This document shows, piece by piece, positions 1-7,493 of a stretch of DNA of 11,128 nt. Each line of letters opens with the position of its first letter. The first letter of the stretch is position 1. The notes below the pieces were generated by a model. It was not told the DNA's origin, did not search any database, and worked only from the letters and a program-made list of their open reading frames with translations. The position numbers were made by a program, and so were the translations under genes. Source of the stretch: DATKCN01 sp035513175 (lineage in GTDB: Bacteria; Chloroflexota; Chloroflexia; Thermomicrobiales; CFX8); the NCBI GenBank assembly GCA_035513175.1, contig DATKCN010000236.1, forward strand, positions 1 to 11,128. Direction: 5' to 3'.

Positions 1-210
1 AATCCGCCGTGACCACGTGTCCGGGTCGAGGCGCCGGAGCCGTTCCGGCTTGCCGATGCCGTCGAAGGGATCGCGCAGGACGGCTTCCATAAGCTTCATC
101 ACGCGGACGGCGGTCTTGCGATCCGTCTCAACCCAGTACGCGAGGTCCTCGCGGAAGTGGTCGTCGAGCACGCAAGCGCGGTGCTTCAGTGGACCGCTAT
201 TCGTCGCCAA
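1..210 (-). CDS. YoeB/Txe-family toxin (endoribonuclease), 3' end cut by window edge
   Basis: This is the toxin half of a type II toxin-antitoxin pair. Family knowledge: YoeB/Txe proteins are RelE-fold mRNA interferases that cleave mRNA at the ribosomal A site. The visible 70 residues contain the family pattern: FREDLAYWVETDRKT, then DPFDGIGKPERL, then DTWSRRI, matching the E. coli YoeB blocks around Glu46 and Arg65. The C-terminal catalytic His and Tyr lie beyond the window. I place the start at TTG (bases 210-208) because GGAG sits seven bases upstream and the N-terminus then has a normal length. This start overlaps the antitoxin's 3' end by 14 bases, as expected for translational coupling. 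An in-frame GTG further in would cost the first 15 or so residues. The family call is strong and the start is moderately sure. Confidence 0.85.
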   Translation of the reverse strand, partial: MATNSGPLKHRACVLDDHFREDLAYWVETDRKTAVRVMKLMEAVLRDPFDGIGKPERLRRLDPDTWSRRI

Positions 211-478
211 GGCCCAACTCCGCCTGCAGCGCGGCGAGGCTGGTCGGGTCTCCTGTCTGGCTCTTCGCTTGCGCCAGCGACGTCATGAGGCGCTCGGCGT
301 TCGTCCGCGACCGCAACAGGTGCACGGTCTCGATCAGCGACTCCAGCTCATCGGCAGCAATCAGCGCCACCGAATCATGCCCGCGTCTGGTAATGATCAC
401 CGTCTCACGGTCCTCGATGACCTGGTCCATCAGCTCCGCGAAGCGAGCGCGGGCCTCTGTGTAGCTTGCTGTGGCCAT
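197..478 (-). CDS. YefM/Phd-family antitoxin
   Basis: A 93-residue protein with the Phd/YefM N-terminal DNA-binding layout: MATASYTEARARFAELMDQV, then VIITRRGHDSVALIAADELESL, which is the classic helix-strand-strand signature of residues 1-48. The rest is a helical, charged tail, in this family the segment that becomes ordered when it wraps around the toxin. It is expected to neutralise the overlapping YoeB-type toxin by direct binding and, with it, to repress the operon. The start is supported by AAGGAG six bases before the ATG. Two TGTACA boxes upstream provide the predicted operator. The order antitoxin first, toxin second is normal for yefM-yoeB. Family assignment is confident; biological activity is inferred. 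Confidence 0.9.
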   Translation of the reverse strand: MATASYTEARARFAELMDQVIEDRETVIITRRGHDSVALIAADELESLIETVHLLRSRTNAERLMTSLAQAKSQTGDPTSLAALQAELGLGDE

Positions 479-499
479 GATCGGCTCCTTGCAGGTAAA

Positions 500-539
500 T
501 GTACAGGTTAACTGTACAATAAGGGCAATTCACATGCAA
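500..539 (-). promoter_or_regulatory. Antitoxin-toxin promoter with paired TGTACA operator boxes
   Basis: Two TGTACA hexamers at 500-505 and 513-518 flank GTTAAC, making a near-perfect palindrome, TGTACAGGTTAACTGTACA. The E. coli YefM-YoeB complex is known to bind TGTACA cores in its own promoter. Reading toward the antitoxin, TTGCAT (539-534) and TACAGT (516-511) are spaced 17 bases apart and form a plausible -35/-10 pair, so the operator covers the -10 element and the start of transcription. The boxes are seen directly; the promoter elements match consensus only partly. Confidence 0.65.
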
Positions 540-596
540 GATTCCGTCTCGCCGCTCGCGGCACTTGGAAGTAGGGCGACAGGTGGTAGCATCCTC

Positions 597-617
597 CTCA
601 CCGCTCACCGCTCACCG
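597..617. repeat. Three tandem copies of heptamer CTCACCG
   Basis: CTCACCG occurs three times head to tail immediately downstream of the MMPL exporter stop, followed by a partial copy (CTCGCC). It is a short simple-sequence tandem, possibly variable in copy number between strains. No role is visible. It lies in the short stretch between the exporter's 3' end and the antitoxin promoter. Confidence 0.7.
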
Positions 618-623
618 CTCGCC

Positions 624-2999
624 TCAGTCCGCCGTCGCCCCTTCCAGCACAACACCCGACTCGCGCTCCTGTGCCTGAATCTCCGCCTCCGGCACGCCCT
701 CGACGCTGACCTTCGGCAGCCATTCGAGCCACTTCGGAAGGTACCAGTTGCGGTCGCCGAGCAGCTGCATGGTGGCTGGCACGAGCACCGAGCGCACGAT
801 GGTGGCGTCCAGGATGACGGCGACTGCCAGGCCGAAGCCCATCTGCTGGAACATCGAAAGCTCGCCCATGGCGAAGCCGCCGAACACCGCCACCATGATC
901 AGGGCCGCGCCGGTGATCATGCTGCCGGTGGTGCGCAGGCCGTGCGCGACCGACTCGCTGTTGCGGCGCGTCAGGTCGTAGTGCTCGCGGATGCGGCTGA
1001 GGAGGAAGACGTGGTAGTCCATCGAGAGGCCGAACAGGATCGAGAACATCATCAGCGGCACCCACGCGTCGATGCGCTCGACCCGCTGGAAGCCGAAGAT
1101 CTGGTTGCCAATGCCATGCTGGAAGACCAGCACCAGCAGGCCGTAGGACGCGCCCACCGACAGCAGGTTCATCAGCACCGACTTCAGCGGCACGACAATC
1201 GAGCGGAAGGCCAGCATCAGCAGCAGGAAGCTCATGCCCAGCACGAAGGCGAACACGATCGGCGTGTAGAGGTTCACCATGTCCATGAAGTCGACCGAGA
1301 AGGCTGTCGGGCCGGTGACGAGCGCCTCCGCCTCCACCCCGTCGAACGCGGTTGGGATATAGTCGTCCCGCAGCCTGTTGAGCGCGTTTACCGACGCGCT
1401 GGACCGCACGTCGTGCGACATCGGCGCGTCGATCACCGCCAGCGTGCCGGCCCGGTTCACCGTCGTGGTGGCGCCCGCGAAGTCGGGATCGGCGTGAAGG
1501 CTGCCGGTCAGGCGCGCGATACCGGCCTGTACGTCCGGGTCGTTGACGTTCGCAGCGTCGACGACGATTGTGTTCGGCGCCTCCAGCGAGATCGCGGAGA
1601 ACTTCTCGTCCAGCAGCGTGAAGGCGCGGTGGACGGTCGTCTCACTGGGCAGGGTGCTGACGCCCGACTCGCCGAGGTCGATGGTGAAGTAGAAGGCGGA
1701 GACGCCCACCAGCAGCGTGACGGTGAGCGCGACGATGGCGGCCGGACGGCGCATGACGAAGATGGTCAGCCGCTCCCAGAAGCTGGCGCGCTTGCTCGCG
1801 CCGACGCGGTGGAATGGGTCGATCCCCAGCGCCGCCAGCACGAGCGAGACGACGGCTAGCGCGATGTAGGCGTAGATGAAGAACACCGGCGCCTCGATGG
1901 CGTTGAACAGCGCGGCGAACACCAGCAGCGCGACCGCAAGCGTCGCCATCAACGAGCGCCCGCGCCCCCGGTCGATGCCGAGGCCGATCAGGCTGAAGGC
2001 GGCCGGCAAGAGGGTCAGTGTCGCCGAGACGGCCACGATGACGACGAAGATGGCGCCGGCGCCGAGGCTCTTGAAGAGGGACGACGGCACGATCAGCATG
2101 CCGAGCAGCGCCGCGACGACGGTCAGGCCGCTGAACAGCACCGCCTTGCTGGCGGTGTCGCCGGTGCGCACGATGGCGGCGATGTTGTCCAGCCCCTTCG
2201 CCCGCTCCTCGCGGTAGCGCCCAACGATGAACAGCGTGTAGTCGATGCCGACCGCCAGCCCGATCATGATCATCATGTTGATGACGAAGATCGACAGGTC
2301 GAAGACGTGCCCGACCAGCATCGTGATGCCGATCGAAACGGTGATGGCCAGGATCGCCAGCGCCAGCGGGATGCCGGCCGCAACCAGCGTGCCGAACACC
2401 AGCACCAGCACCAGCAGCGCCACCGAGACGCCGATCGACTCGCCGGTCAGCAGGTCCGACTCGGAGGTCTCGATGAAGACGATGTCGATGCTCTCCAGCC
2501 CGCCGGTGACGACGGTGAAGCCGTGCTGTCCGTCGCGCCCGTCGATGTAGTCGAGGAAGGGGTGCGCGTCCTGGCCGAGCCTTTCAAAGAAGACGGGCAC
2601 GATCGTCGCCGTGCGGTCGTCCGACACCAGCCGCTGGTTGTCGTGCGTGAGATGCGACTCGACGGCGGCGACGTTGTCCTGGATGGACAGGTCGGCCACG
2701 AAGGCGGCCAGGTACGACTGGAATTCGGGCGCGTCGACGGTCAGCCCCGCGTTTGACTGCACGATCACGTACTCGTGCGGGGAGGGTGGCGTCTCGCCCC
2801 GCATGCGTTCCCGGATCAGCTTGTCGGCGCGCACGTGCTCCGGCTCGTTGGTGAGCGCGAACTCGGTCGAGAGGCTGGCCGGGAAGCCAGCCGTGATCGC
2901 CATGGCGATGACGATCAGCGCCACCCACGCGCCGATCACCCTCCAGGGATGGCGCGCGCTCAGCGCGGCCAGACGGCCGGTCAGTCCGAATGGTTGCAT
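624..2999 (-). CDS. MMPL/RND-superfamily membrane exporter
   Basis: A 791-residue inner-membrane protein of the MMPL branch of the RND superfamily: proton-driven exporters of lipids, hydrophobic compounds or drugs. Layout: TM1 at about residues 19-39; an outer domain 40-180; a TM bundle about 187-340; a second outer domain about 440-575; a second TM bundle about 578-745. Both proton-relay Asp-Tyr pairs are visible, GLAVGIDYTLFIV (Asp253-Tyr254) and FGLSMDYHVF (Asp661-Tyr662). Unusually, the cytoplasmic linker between the halves carries two additional hydrophobic stretches (about 349-366 and 370-391) before the usual amphipathic FWERLTIFVMRRP. The gene starts 12 bases after the TetR stop, with AGGGAAG upstream, so the two are cotranscribed. 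The substrate cannot be told from sequence; control by the neighbouring TetR suggests induction by a compound it exports. Confidence 0.92.
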   Translation of the reverse strand: MQPFGLTGRLAALSARHPWRVIGAWVALIVIAMAITAGFPASLSTEFALTNEPEHVRADKLIRERMRGETPPSPHEYVIVQSNAGLTVDAPEFQSYLAAFVADLSIQDNVAAVESHLTHDNQRLVSDDRTATIVPVFFERLGQDAHPFLDYIDGRDGQHGFTVVTGGLESIDIVFIETSESDLLTGESIGVSVALLVLVLVFGTLVAAGIPLALAILAITVSIGITMLVGHVFDLSIFVINMMIMIGLAVGIDYTLFIVGRYREERAKGLDNIAAIVRTGDTASKAVLFSGLTVVAALLGMLIVPSSLFKSLGAGAIFVVIVAVSATLTLLPAAFSLIGLGIDRGRGRSLMATLAVALLVFAALFNAIEAPVFFIYAYIALAVVSLVLAALGIDPFHRVGASKRASFWERLTIFVMRRPAAIVALTVTLLVGVSAFYFTIDLGESGVSTLPSETTVHRAFTLLDEKFSAISLEAPNTIVVDAANVNDPDVQAGIARLTGSLHADPDFAGATTTVNRAGTLAVIDAPMSHDVRSSASVNALNRLRDDYIPTAFDGVEAEALVTGPTAFSVDFMDMVNLYTPIVFAFVLGMSFLLLMLAFRSIVVPLKSVLMNLLSVGASYGLLVLVFQHGIGNQIFGFQRVERIDAWVPLMMFSILFGLSMDYHVFLLSRIREHYDLTRRNSESVAHGLRTTGSMITGAALIMVAVFGGFAMGELSMFQQMGFGLAVAVILDATIVRSVLVPATMQLLGDRNWYLPKWLEWLPKVSVEGVPEAEIQAQERESGVVLEGATAD

Positions 3000-3011
3000 G
3001 GCGGCGCTTCC

Positions 3012-3650
3012 CTATTCTCCTGGCCGGTCGGGCTGCGCTGCCCCCGGCGCCATCCTCCGCAGCATCTCCAGCACAACGCCGAACGCGCCGCGCGCGTCCA
3101 CGGCCCCACGCCGTATCAGTCGCAATTCCCGTAAGCCGAGCCCAACGGCGTGTAACACCGTCGCCAGCCGCTCGGCGTCGATGCCCGCATCGATCTCGCC
3201 CGCGCGCTGTGCGGCGACCACCAGTTCCCGCAACGCGCCGGCAAGGGCGTCGGCGTTGTCGCATAACACGTCGCCGAACTGCTCCGGATCGCGCGCGGCG
3301 GCGATGGCGGCCTCGAAGCCGACGATCACCTGATCCTCGTAGCCCTCAGAGTCGAACATCTCGGCGAACAGCTCCGCGATCCGCTCCAGCGTCTCCAGCG
3401 GCGTCCCGCCAGCGGCGGCGGCCGTCTCGAACACGGCCTGCACGTCTGTCGACTTGTCGACGCAAACGGCCCGCAACAGGTCGGCCTTGCTGGGGTAATA
3501 GAGGTAGAGCGCCCCGGCGCTCAGCCCGGCCTCGCGGGCGATCTCGGCCATGGTGGCCTTCTCGCTCCCCAGCCGGGCGAAGACGGTGAAGGCGGCTCGC
3601 TCGATTTCACGCAGCCGGGCATCGGTGTGCTCCGGCGTTACCCTGGTCAT
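3012..3650 (-). CDS. TetR/AcrR-family transcriptional repressor
   Basis: A 212-residue regulator. The N-terminal helix-turn-helix spans about residues 15-60, with the hallmark run ATMAEIAREAGLSAGALYLYY and PSKADLL. The remaining 150 or so residues are the helical ligand-binding and dimerisation domain, which is not conserved enough to name a ligand. The start has GGAG six bases upstream. It is the first gene of an operon with the MMPL exporter 12 bases downstream. Its own promoter region holds an 18-bp palindrome typical of TetR operators, so self-repression relieved by an exporter substrate or related molecule is the likely scheme. Family assignment is certain; target and ligand are inferred. 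Confidence 0.94.
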   Translation of the reverse strand: MTRVTPEHTDARLREIERAAFTVFARLGSEKATMAEIAREAGLSAGALYLYYPSKADLLRAVCVDKSTDVQAVFETAAAAGGTPLETLERIAELFAEMFDSEGYEDQVIVGFEAAIAAARDPEQFGDVLCDNADALAGALRELVVAAQRAGEIDAGIDAERLATVLHAVGLGLRELRLIRRGAVDARGAFGVVLEMLRRMAPGAAQPDRPGE

Positions 3651-3682
3651 GCAACGCTCCGCCTGATGACTCGCGGTTCATC

Positions 3683-3700
3683 TGAATGAACGCTCATTCA
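3683..3700. promoter_or_regulatory. Palindromic TetR-type operator
   Basis: TGAATGAACGCTCATTCA consists of perfect 7-base inverted arms (TGAATGA/TCATTCA) around ACGC. It lies 32 bases upstream of the TetR start codon and begins about four bases past the predicted transcription start. Arms of the TGAATGA type are common in operators of this family. Occupancy would block the promoter of the tetR-exporter operon. The site is about 130 bases from the divergent permease gene, which it might also affect. Confidence 0.8.
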
Positions 3701-3710
3701 ATGCCGCGCC

Positions 3711-3739
3711 ATGATACGTGCGCGCGCCCTGATTGTCAA
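3711..3739 (-). promoter_or_regulatory. Near-consensus sigma-70 promoter for tetR-exporter operon
   Basis: On the minus strand TTGACA (3739-3734) is a perfect -35, separated by 17 bases from TATCAT (3716-3711), which matches five of six -10 bases. Transcription would start near 3704, just before the palindromic operator. This is the best promoter match I see in the window, and a strong promoter under tight repression fits an inducible efflux operon. Confidence 0.75.
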
Positions 3740-3827
3740 TGGGCGGCGCGTCTGATGTCGTTTCCCGCTACACTGGGCCCGTGATGCGACTGCCTGCGAC
3801 CTCGACATCCATGCGGACCCAGCGCTG

Positions 3828-4799
3828 ATGATCAGGACTGATCCCACCACTCCGCGGGCCTCGCAACAGCCTGCCGAGCAGGCGGTCGAGCTGCGCCATC
3901 TCGCCTGGCTGCTGATGCTGGGCCTGATGTGGGGTTCGGCCTACCTGTTCGTCAAGGTGCTGGTGGATGTCGCCAGCCCGTCGGCGATGATCGCCGTGCG
4001 CTTCGCGTTGGGCGTGGGCACGCTCGGCGTCGTGCTGCTGGCGCGGGGCGGCAGGCTGCCGCGATTCGGGATCATGTGGCTGCACCTGCTGGTCATGGCA
4101 GTGATCTCCAACGCCGTGCCGTTCATGCTCATCGCCTGGAGCCAGCAATACGCGACCTCCGCCATCGCCGCGGTTCTGAACGCGACGACACCCTTCTTCA
4201 CCCTGCTGTTCGCGGTCATCGTCTTCTCGATCGACCGCTTCACCCGCGAGCGCGTTATCGGCATCGCGCTGGGTTTCGCCGGTGTCGCGCTGCTGACCGG
4301 GAACTCGCTGGTCAACGTGCGGGATGACGCCAGCCTCGGCGAGCTGGCGTTGCTCGGCTCGAGCGCCTGCTACGGCTTCGGCTACGCCTACGCGCGCCGC
4401 TTCGTGCGCGGCGAGCCGTTGCAAAACGTGACCTTCCAACTCCTGCTCGGGTTCCTGATCACCGCGCCGCTTGCCCTCTACGGCGGCTGGGTGCGGCCCG
4501 CGAATCTGACCATTCTGAACGCGGCAGCCTGGATCATCCTCGGCGTCGCCGGGACGGGGCTGTCATATATCCTCTTCTACCGGCTGATCGGTGGCATCGG
4601 AGCCACCCGCACCTCGCTGGTGACCTACATCACCCCGGTCGTCGGCGTCGTCCTGGGCTGGCTGGTGCTCGGGGAATACCTCGGCGTCAGCGGGTTGGCC
4701 GGCATGCTGCTGATCGTGGGCGGAATCGCCATCAGCTACGGTTGGGCGCGGCGATTGCGACGGGGACGGCAGGCGCCGCGCGTAGTGGCAGGGAGCTGA
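3828..4799 (+). CDS. EamA/DMT-family transporter (permease)
   Basis: A 323-residue, ten-helix drug/metabolite transporter made of two EamA repeats (about residues 24-159 and 171-306). The first repeat has the LMWGSAYLFVK entry motif and LNATTPFFTLLFA. The second has YITPVVGVVLGWLVLGE, the typical closing motif of each half. Members move amino acids, metabolites or toxic analogues across the inner membrane, and the substrate is not predictable here. The ATG at 3828 is the only reasonable start in the open frame, although the Shine-Dalgarno site is poor. A weak -10 (TACACT, 3769-3774) lies upstream. The next gene starts one base after its stop and is presumably translationally coupled. Confidence 0.9.
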   Translation: MIRTDPTTPRASQQPAEQAVELRHLAWLLMLGLMWGSAYLFVKVLVDVASPSAMIAVRFALGVGTLGVVLLARGGRLPRFGIMWLHLLVMAVISNAVPFMLIAWSQQYATSAIAAVLNATTPFFTLLFAVIVFSIDRFTRERVIGIALGFAGVALLTGNSLVNVRDDASLGELALLGSSACYGFGYAYARRFVRGEPLQNVTFQLLLGFLITAPLALYGGWVRPANLTILNAAAWIILGVAGTGLSYILFYRLIGGIGATRTSLVTYITPVVGVVLGWLVLGEYLGVSGLAGMLLIVGGIAISYGWARRLRRGRQAPRVVAGS

Positions 4800-4800
4800 C

Positions 4801-5328
4801 GTGGAGATGCCCGGCGATCTGGAAGTCAATGGCTTGCGACTGAGCCTCGAGCCGTCGGGCGCCGGCAAGGGCATCCGCCCCGTCATTCACGGCGGCGACG
4901 TGACGATGCCCAACGACGGCTTCGTCAAGATCGTGACGCACTTTCTGGGCGGCGACATCGTCGTGCCGCGGGTCAAGCTGCGCTTCGTCAGCTGCGCGCT
5001 TACGGATGGCGGGGCGGATCTGGCGTTACGCGTCAAGCGTGGCTTGCTGGATCAGAAGGTGAGGCTCAGGCTCGGGCTGGAACCCGCCGGGAACGGCGAC
5101 CTGCGAGTCAACATCGAGCGGGTCGACGTTGGCCGCCTGCCGGCCGGCTGGCTGCTCGACTTCGTGCTCGGAGCCGTCGAGCGTGTCGACGGCCTGCGGA
5201 AGTCCGGCGCCCGCTCGATCGACATCAACCTGCCGGTCCTGCTGGCCAGCCACGACGTGCCGGTTGACATTTCCACCGGCGTCAGCGCCGTGGAGGCTAC
5301 CGCGAGCGCGCTCACCATCCGCTTCTGA
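4801..5328 (+). CDS. Uncharacterised beta-rich protein, coupled to EamA permease
   Basis: I do not recognise a family with confidence. The 175 residues have no signal peptide, no membrane helix and no cysteine-based or obvious catalytic motif. They show alternating short hydrophobic and charged segments (for example VPRVKLRFVSCALTDGG, LRVNIERVDVGRLPAG, IDINLPVLL), suggesting a mainly beta fold. The length and strand pattern loosely recall small lipid-binding beta-barrel or tubular domains such as DUF2993, but this is only an impression. The start is GTG at 4801 with GGGAG five bases upstream; an in-frame ATG at 4807 is an alternative. One base separates it from the EamA stop, so the two are in one operon, which is the main clue to its role. 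Confidence 0.75.
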   Translation: MEMPGDLEVNGLRLSLEPSGAGKGIRPVIHGGDVTMPNDGFVKIVTHFLGGDIVVPRVKLRFVSCALTDGGADLALRVKRGLLDQKVRLRLGLEPAGNGDLRVNIERVDVGRLPAGWLLDFVLGAVERVDGLRKSGARSIDINLPVLLASHDVPVDISTGVSAVEATASALTIRF

Positions 5329-5477
5329 CCCCGCGACGCCCGTACGCATCACGACCAATCTCCCATGGCGACCGCCAATACGCCGCGCCATGGTTGTAGC
5401 ACGCCGCCTGAATCGAACGGCAACGCCACGACGCGTTGTCCACGGCGCTGGATCGCCATTTTCGCTCGGGGGGCTAC

Positions 5478-6686
5478 ATGCAGGAGACGACAGCACTCGA
5501 CGGAGCGCGGCCCACTGGCGTCGCCGGCTGGAGCGCGGGCGCGCCAGCCAGGGTTCTTCCCTTCCCGCCGTCGCGGCGTTCGCCGGTGCGCGTCATGGGG
5601 CAGTGGGTCGTCGGCTTCTGCGCCGGGGCGATCATAGCCGCCGGCTTTCTCCTGCTCGCGCCGGCCGAACGAACCGCGTCGCATTCCACGGCGCTGGCCG
5701 CGCTGGCCGCGCTGCTGCTCTTGCGCTTCATCCCGCTGACGGCCCTCGGCCAGGCTGCCGGGATGTCGCTATCCGGACTGCGCTGGACGCGGTTGAGCGC
5801 GCCGGCTCTCGTCATCAGGCGCGAAGAGAACGGGATGCGCGTCACGTGGAGCCTGCGCTGGTTCTGGCTCTCGGAGTCGGTTGCATGCGAAGTCCACACG
5901 TTCGCCGAGCTTCGGCGTGCGATGCCGCGCTTCGTCGACTACGGGCTGCTCGGTTGCGGGGTTCACCTGCTGCTGATGGCAGTGACGGTGCTGACGATCA
6001 CGGTGACCGGCAGCTTCAACGCGGTTTCGATGATTCCTTTGTGGGTTGTCACGGCATTCTTTGCGGTGAACCGCGGGCAGGGATTCCTGACCATGCTAGA
6101 CACGCGCCGAACGCTCAGGCGTGGTGGGCCGCATGCCGATCGGCTGGCGGCGGTCTACTGCCTGGCATTTGCGTCAGCCAACGAGCAACGGCCACGGGAC
6201 TGGGACCGGGACATCGTGCGCCATCTCGACGCGCCGATGCGCGGCGCCTGGGATGACGTCAGCGCCTATCACTTCGCGTACTCATACGCGCTCGACACAG
6301 GGGACATCGACGCGGCACAACGCTATCTCGACATGGCGTGCGCGACGCTGCGGCCTGAATGGCGGAACGTCCGGGTCATCCTGCTGCGCGATCGAGCGCT
6401 GTTCCTGGCATGGCATCGCAACGATCCGATCACGGCGCGCCACTGCTATGAGCAGCTGCCGCGCCGGAGACGTGACTTTGCGGCCCTGCCGGGCAGAGCG
6501 GCAGTCGAGTTCGCGGAAGGGAACTATGACGCCAGCGCCGCGACTGCCCGCGCCGGGGTCGTGCAGCTGGAACGCCTGCCGCCGACGGGCTGGAGCGAAA
6601 TGAACCTGGACATCCTGCGCGCGATCATCGAACGCATCGAGCAGCGGTCCCGCGGCCCCGCGACCGCCGTTCCGCGGGACGCGTGA
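5478..6686 (+). CDS. Uncharacterised membrane protein with helical, TPR-like C-terminal half
   Basis: A 402-residue protein of no family I can name. Four hydrophobic segments are visible: about residues 41-62 and 69-92, then after a soluble stretch about 157-178 and 180-200. The stretch between the pairs (about 100-150) looks like a small beta domain (APALVIRREENGMRVTWSL). From about 205 to the end it is soluble and helical, with paired helices and Ala/Tyr patterns (AYHFAYSYALDTGDIDAAQRYLDMA, ending in GNYDASAATARAGVVQLERL) that resemble degenerate TPR repeats, suggesting protein-protein contact. No HEXXH or other catalytic motif is seen. The ATG at 5478 is preferred over an upstream TTG at 5436; the ribosome site is only a weak G run. 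It lies 149 bases after the previous gene, so co-transcription is uncertain. Confidence 0.75.
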   Translation: MQETTALDGARPTGVAGWSAGAPARVLPFPPSRRSPVRVMGQWVVGFCAGAIIAAGFLLLAPAERTASHSTALAALAALLLLRFIPLTALGQAAGMSLSGLRWTRLSAPALVIRREENGMRVTWSLRWFWLSESVACEVHTFAELRRAMPRFVDYGLLGCGVHLLLMAVTVLTITVTGSFNAVSMIPLWVVTAFFAVNRGQGFLTMLDTRRTLRRGGPHADRLAAVYCLAFASANEQRPRDWDRDIVRHLDAPMRGAWDDVSAYHFAYSYALDTGDIDAAQRYLDMACATLRPEWRNVRVILLRDRALFLAWHRNDPITARHCYEQLPRRRRDFAALPGRAAVEFAEGNYDASAATARAGVVQLERLPPTGWSEMNLDILRAIIERIEQRSRGPATAVPRDA

Positions 6687-6873
6687 CCGGCGCTCCACGC
6701 GGGCAGCGCTGCGTCCGGGCAATGCTGACAGGGACTGCCTGGGAGCCGAATCCCTCGCCGCTGTGTGAATGGCGCGCGTACTTCGGCGCGGATTGCCCAG
6801 TTACCGAGGCTGCGCCTGCTGCTGCACGAGCTGCCGCTTGGCTGGACTGACGTGTGTAGTCACCCGAATTCGA

Positions 6874-6904
6874 TGGATGATCACACGTTACTTGTGGTCG
6901 TCCA
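6874..6904 (+). terminator. Candidate hairpin terminator between convergent genes
   Basis: In plus-strand RNA, bases 6874-6885 and 6893-6904 pair over 12 positions, with two G-U wobbles and a 7-base loop. The same positions in minus-strand RNA give two C-A mismatches, so the plus orientation is favoured. No U tract follows, only a mildly U-rich CUAGUUAAUCU. It sits about 190 bases after the membrane-protein stop and 15 bases beyond the pyrophosphatase stop. It could help end transcription from either side, but it is not a standard intrinsic terminator. I see nothing else in 6687-6918. Confidence 0.35.
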
Positions 6905-6918
6905 CTAGTTAATCTGAC

Positions 6919-7422
6919 TCAATGGTTTCCTGCCTGCTGCCGGTAGGCATCCCGCGCCAGCTCGATCGTTTGCCAGGCCTCGTCGACCGAGTGCCATCCC
7001 AGCACCTCGCTGTCTTTCGGCTCCAGCAGCTTGTAGGTGGCGAAGAAGGTCTCGATCTCCTTCAGCCAGTGCGGCGAGAGGTCTTCCAGCCGCATGACGT
7101 GCCCGTAGCGCGGATCGCCGGTCGGCACGGCCAGCACTTTGAAGTCGCTGCCCTTCTCGTCGGTCATGTCCAGCCCGCCGATTGGCCGAGCCTCGACCAG
7201 ACAGCCGGGAAAGGTCGGCTCGTTGATGATGATCAGGATGTCGAGATGGTCCCCGTCGGGCGAGAGGGTGTGCGGGATGAAGCCGTAGTCGGTCGGGTAA
7301 TGCACGGAGGAGAACAGCACGCGGTCGAGCCGCAGGCGGCCCGTTTCCTCGTCGATCTCGTACTTGTTCCGGCTGCCACGAGGGATTTCCACCAGCGCTT
7401 CGACGGTGCGGTCAGTGTTCAC
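6919..7422 (-). CDS. ppa: Inorganic pyrophosphatase, family I (soluble)
   Basis: Hydrolyses pyrophosphate to two phosphates in the cytoplasm, pulling forward biosynthetic reactions. The 167 residues match family I (E. coli enzyme about 175). Visible active-site groups: RNKYE (Lys20, Glu22), Arg34 before the VLFSSVHYPTDYGFIP block, the metal-binding signature DGDHLDILI (Asp56, Asp58, Asp61), then MTDEKGSDFK (Asp88, Asp93, Lys95) and TYK (Tyr130, Lys131). The signature has His where many enzymes have Pro (DGDPLD); such variants exist and the aspartates are intact. I place the start at GTG 7422 because it gives the normal family N-terminus, with AGGA seven bases upstream. The frame stays open further upstream into the FMN riboswitch region, but that extension shows no conservation pattern. 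It is divergent from the riboswitch. Confidence 0.95.
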   Translation of the reverse strand: MNTDRTVEALVEIPRGSRNKYEIDEETGRLRLDRVLFSSVHYPTDYGFIPHTLSPDGDHLDILIIINEPTFPGCLVEARPIGGLDMTDEKGSDFKVLAVPTGDPRYGHVMRLEDLSPHWLKEIETFFATYKLLEPKDSEVLGWHSVDEAWQTIELARDAYRQQAGNH

Positions 7423-7493
7423 GGGTCTGTCCTGTCCATGTCGCTCCAACAGCGCGCGATGCAGAGAACGATACACGCGATCGAGAGGACGGG

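Noticed and set aside
471..1859. 462-codon open frame on the plus strand
   Set aside because: It lies antisense to the MMPL exporter, and its His/Arg/Gln/Asp-rich translation is typical of a high-GC shadow frame with no recognisable domain.
5363..5393. 8-bp inverted repeat CCATGGCG/CGCCATGG as a terminator
   Set aside because: The stem is short with a 15-base loop and no U tract; this is likely by chance in GC-rich DNA.
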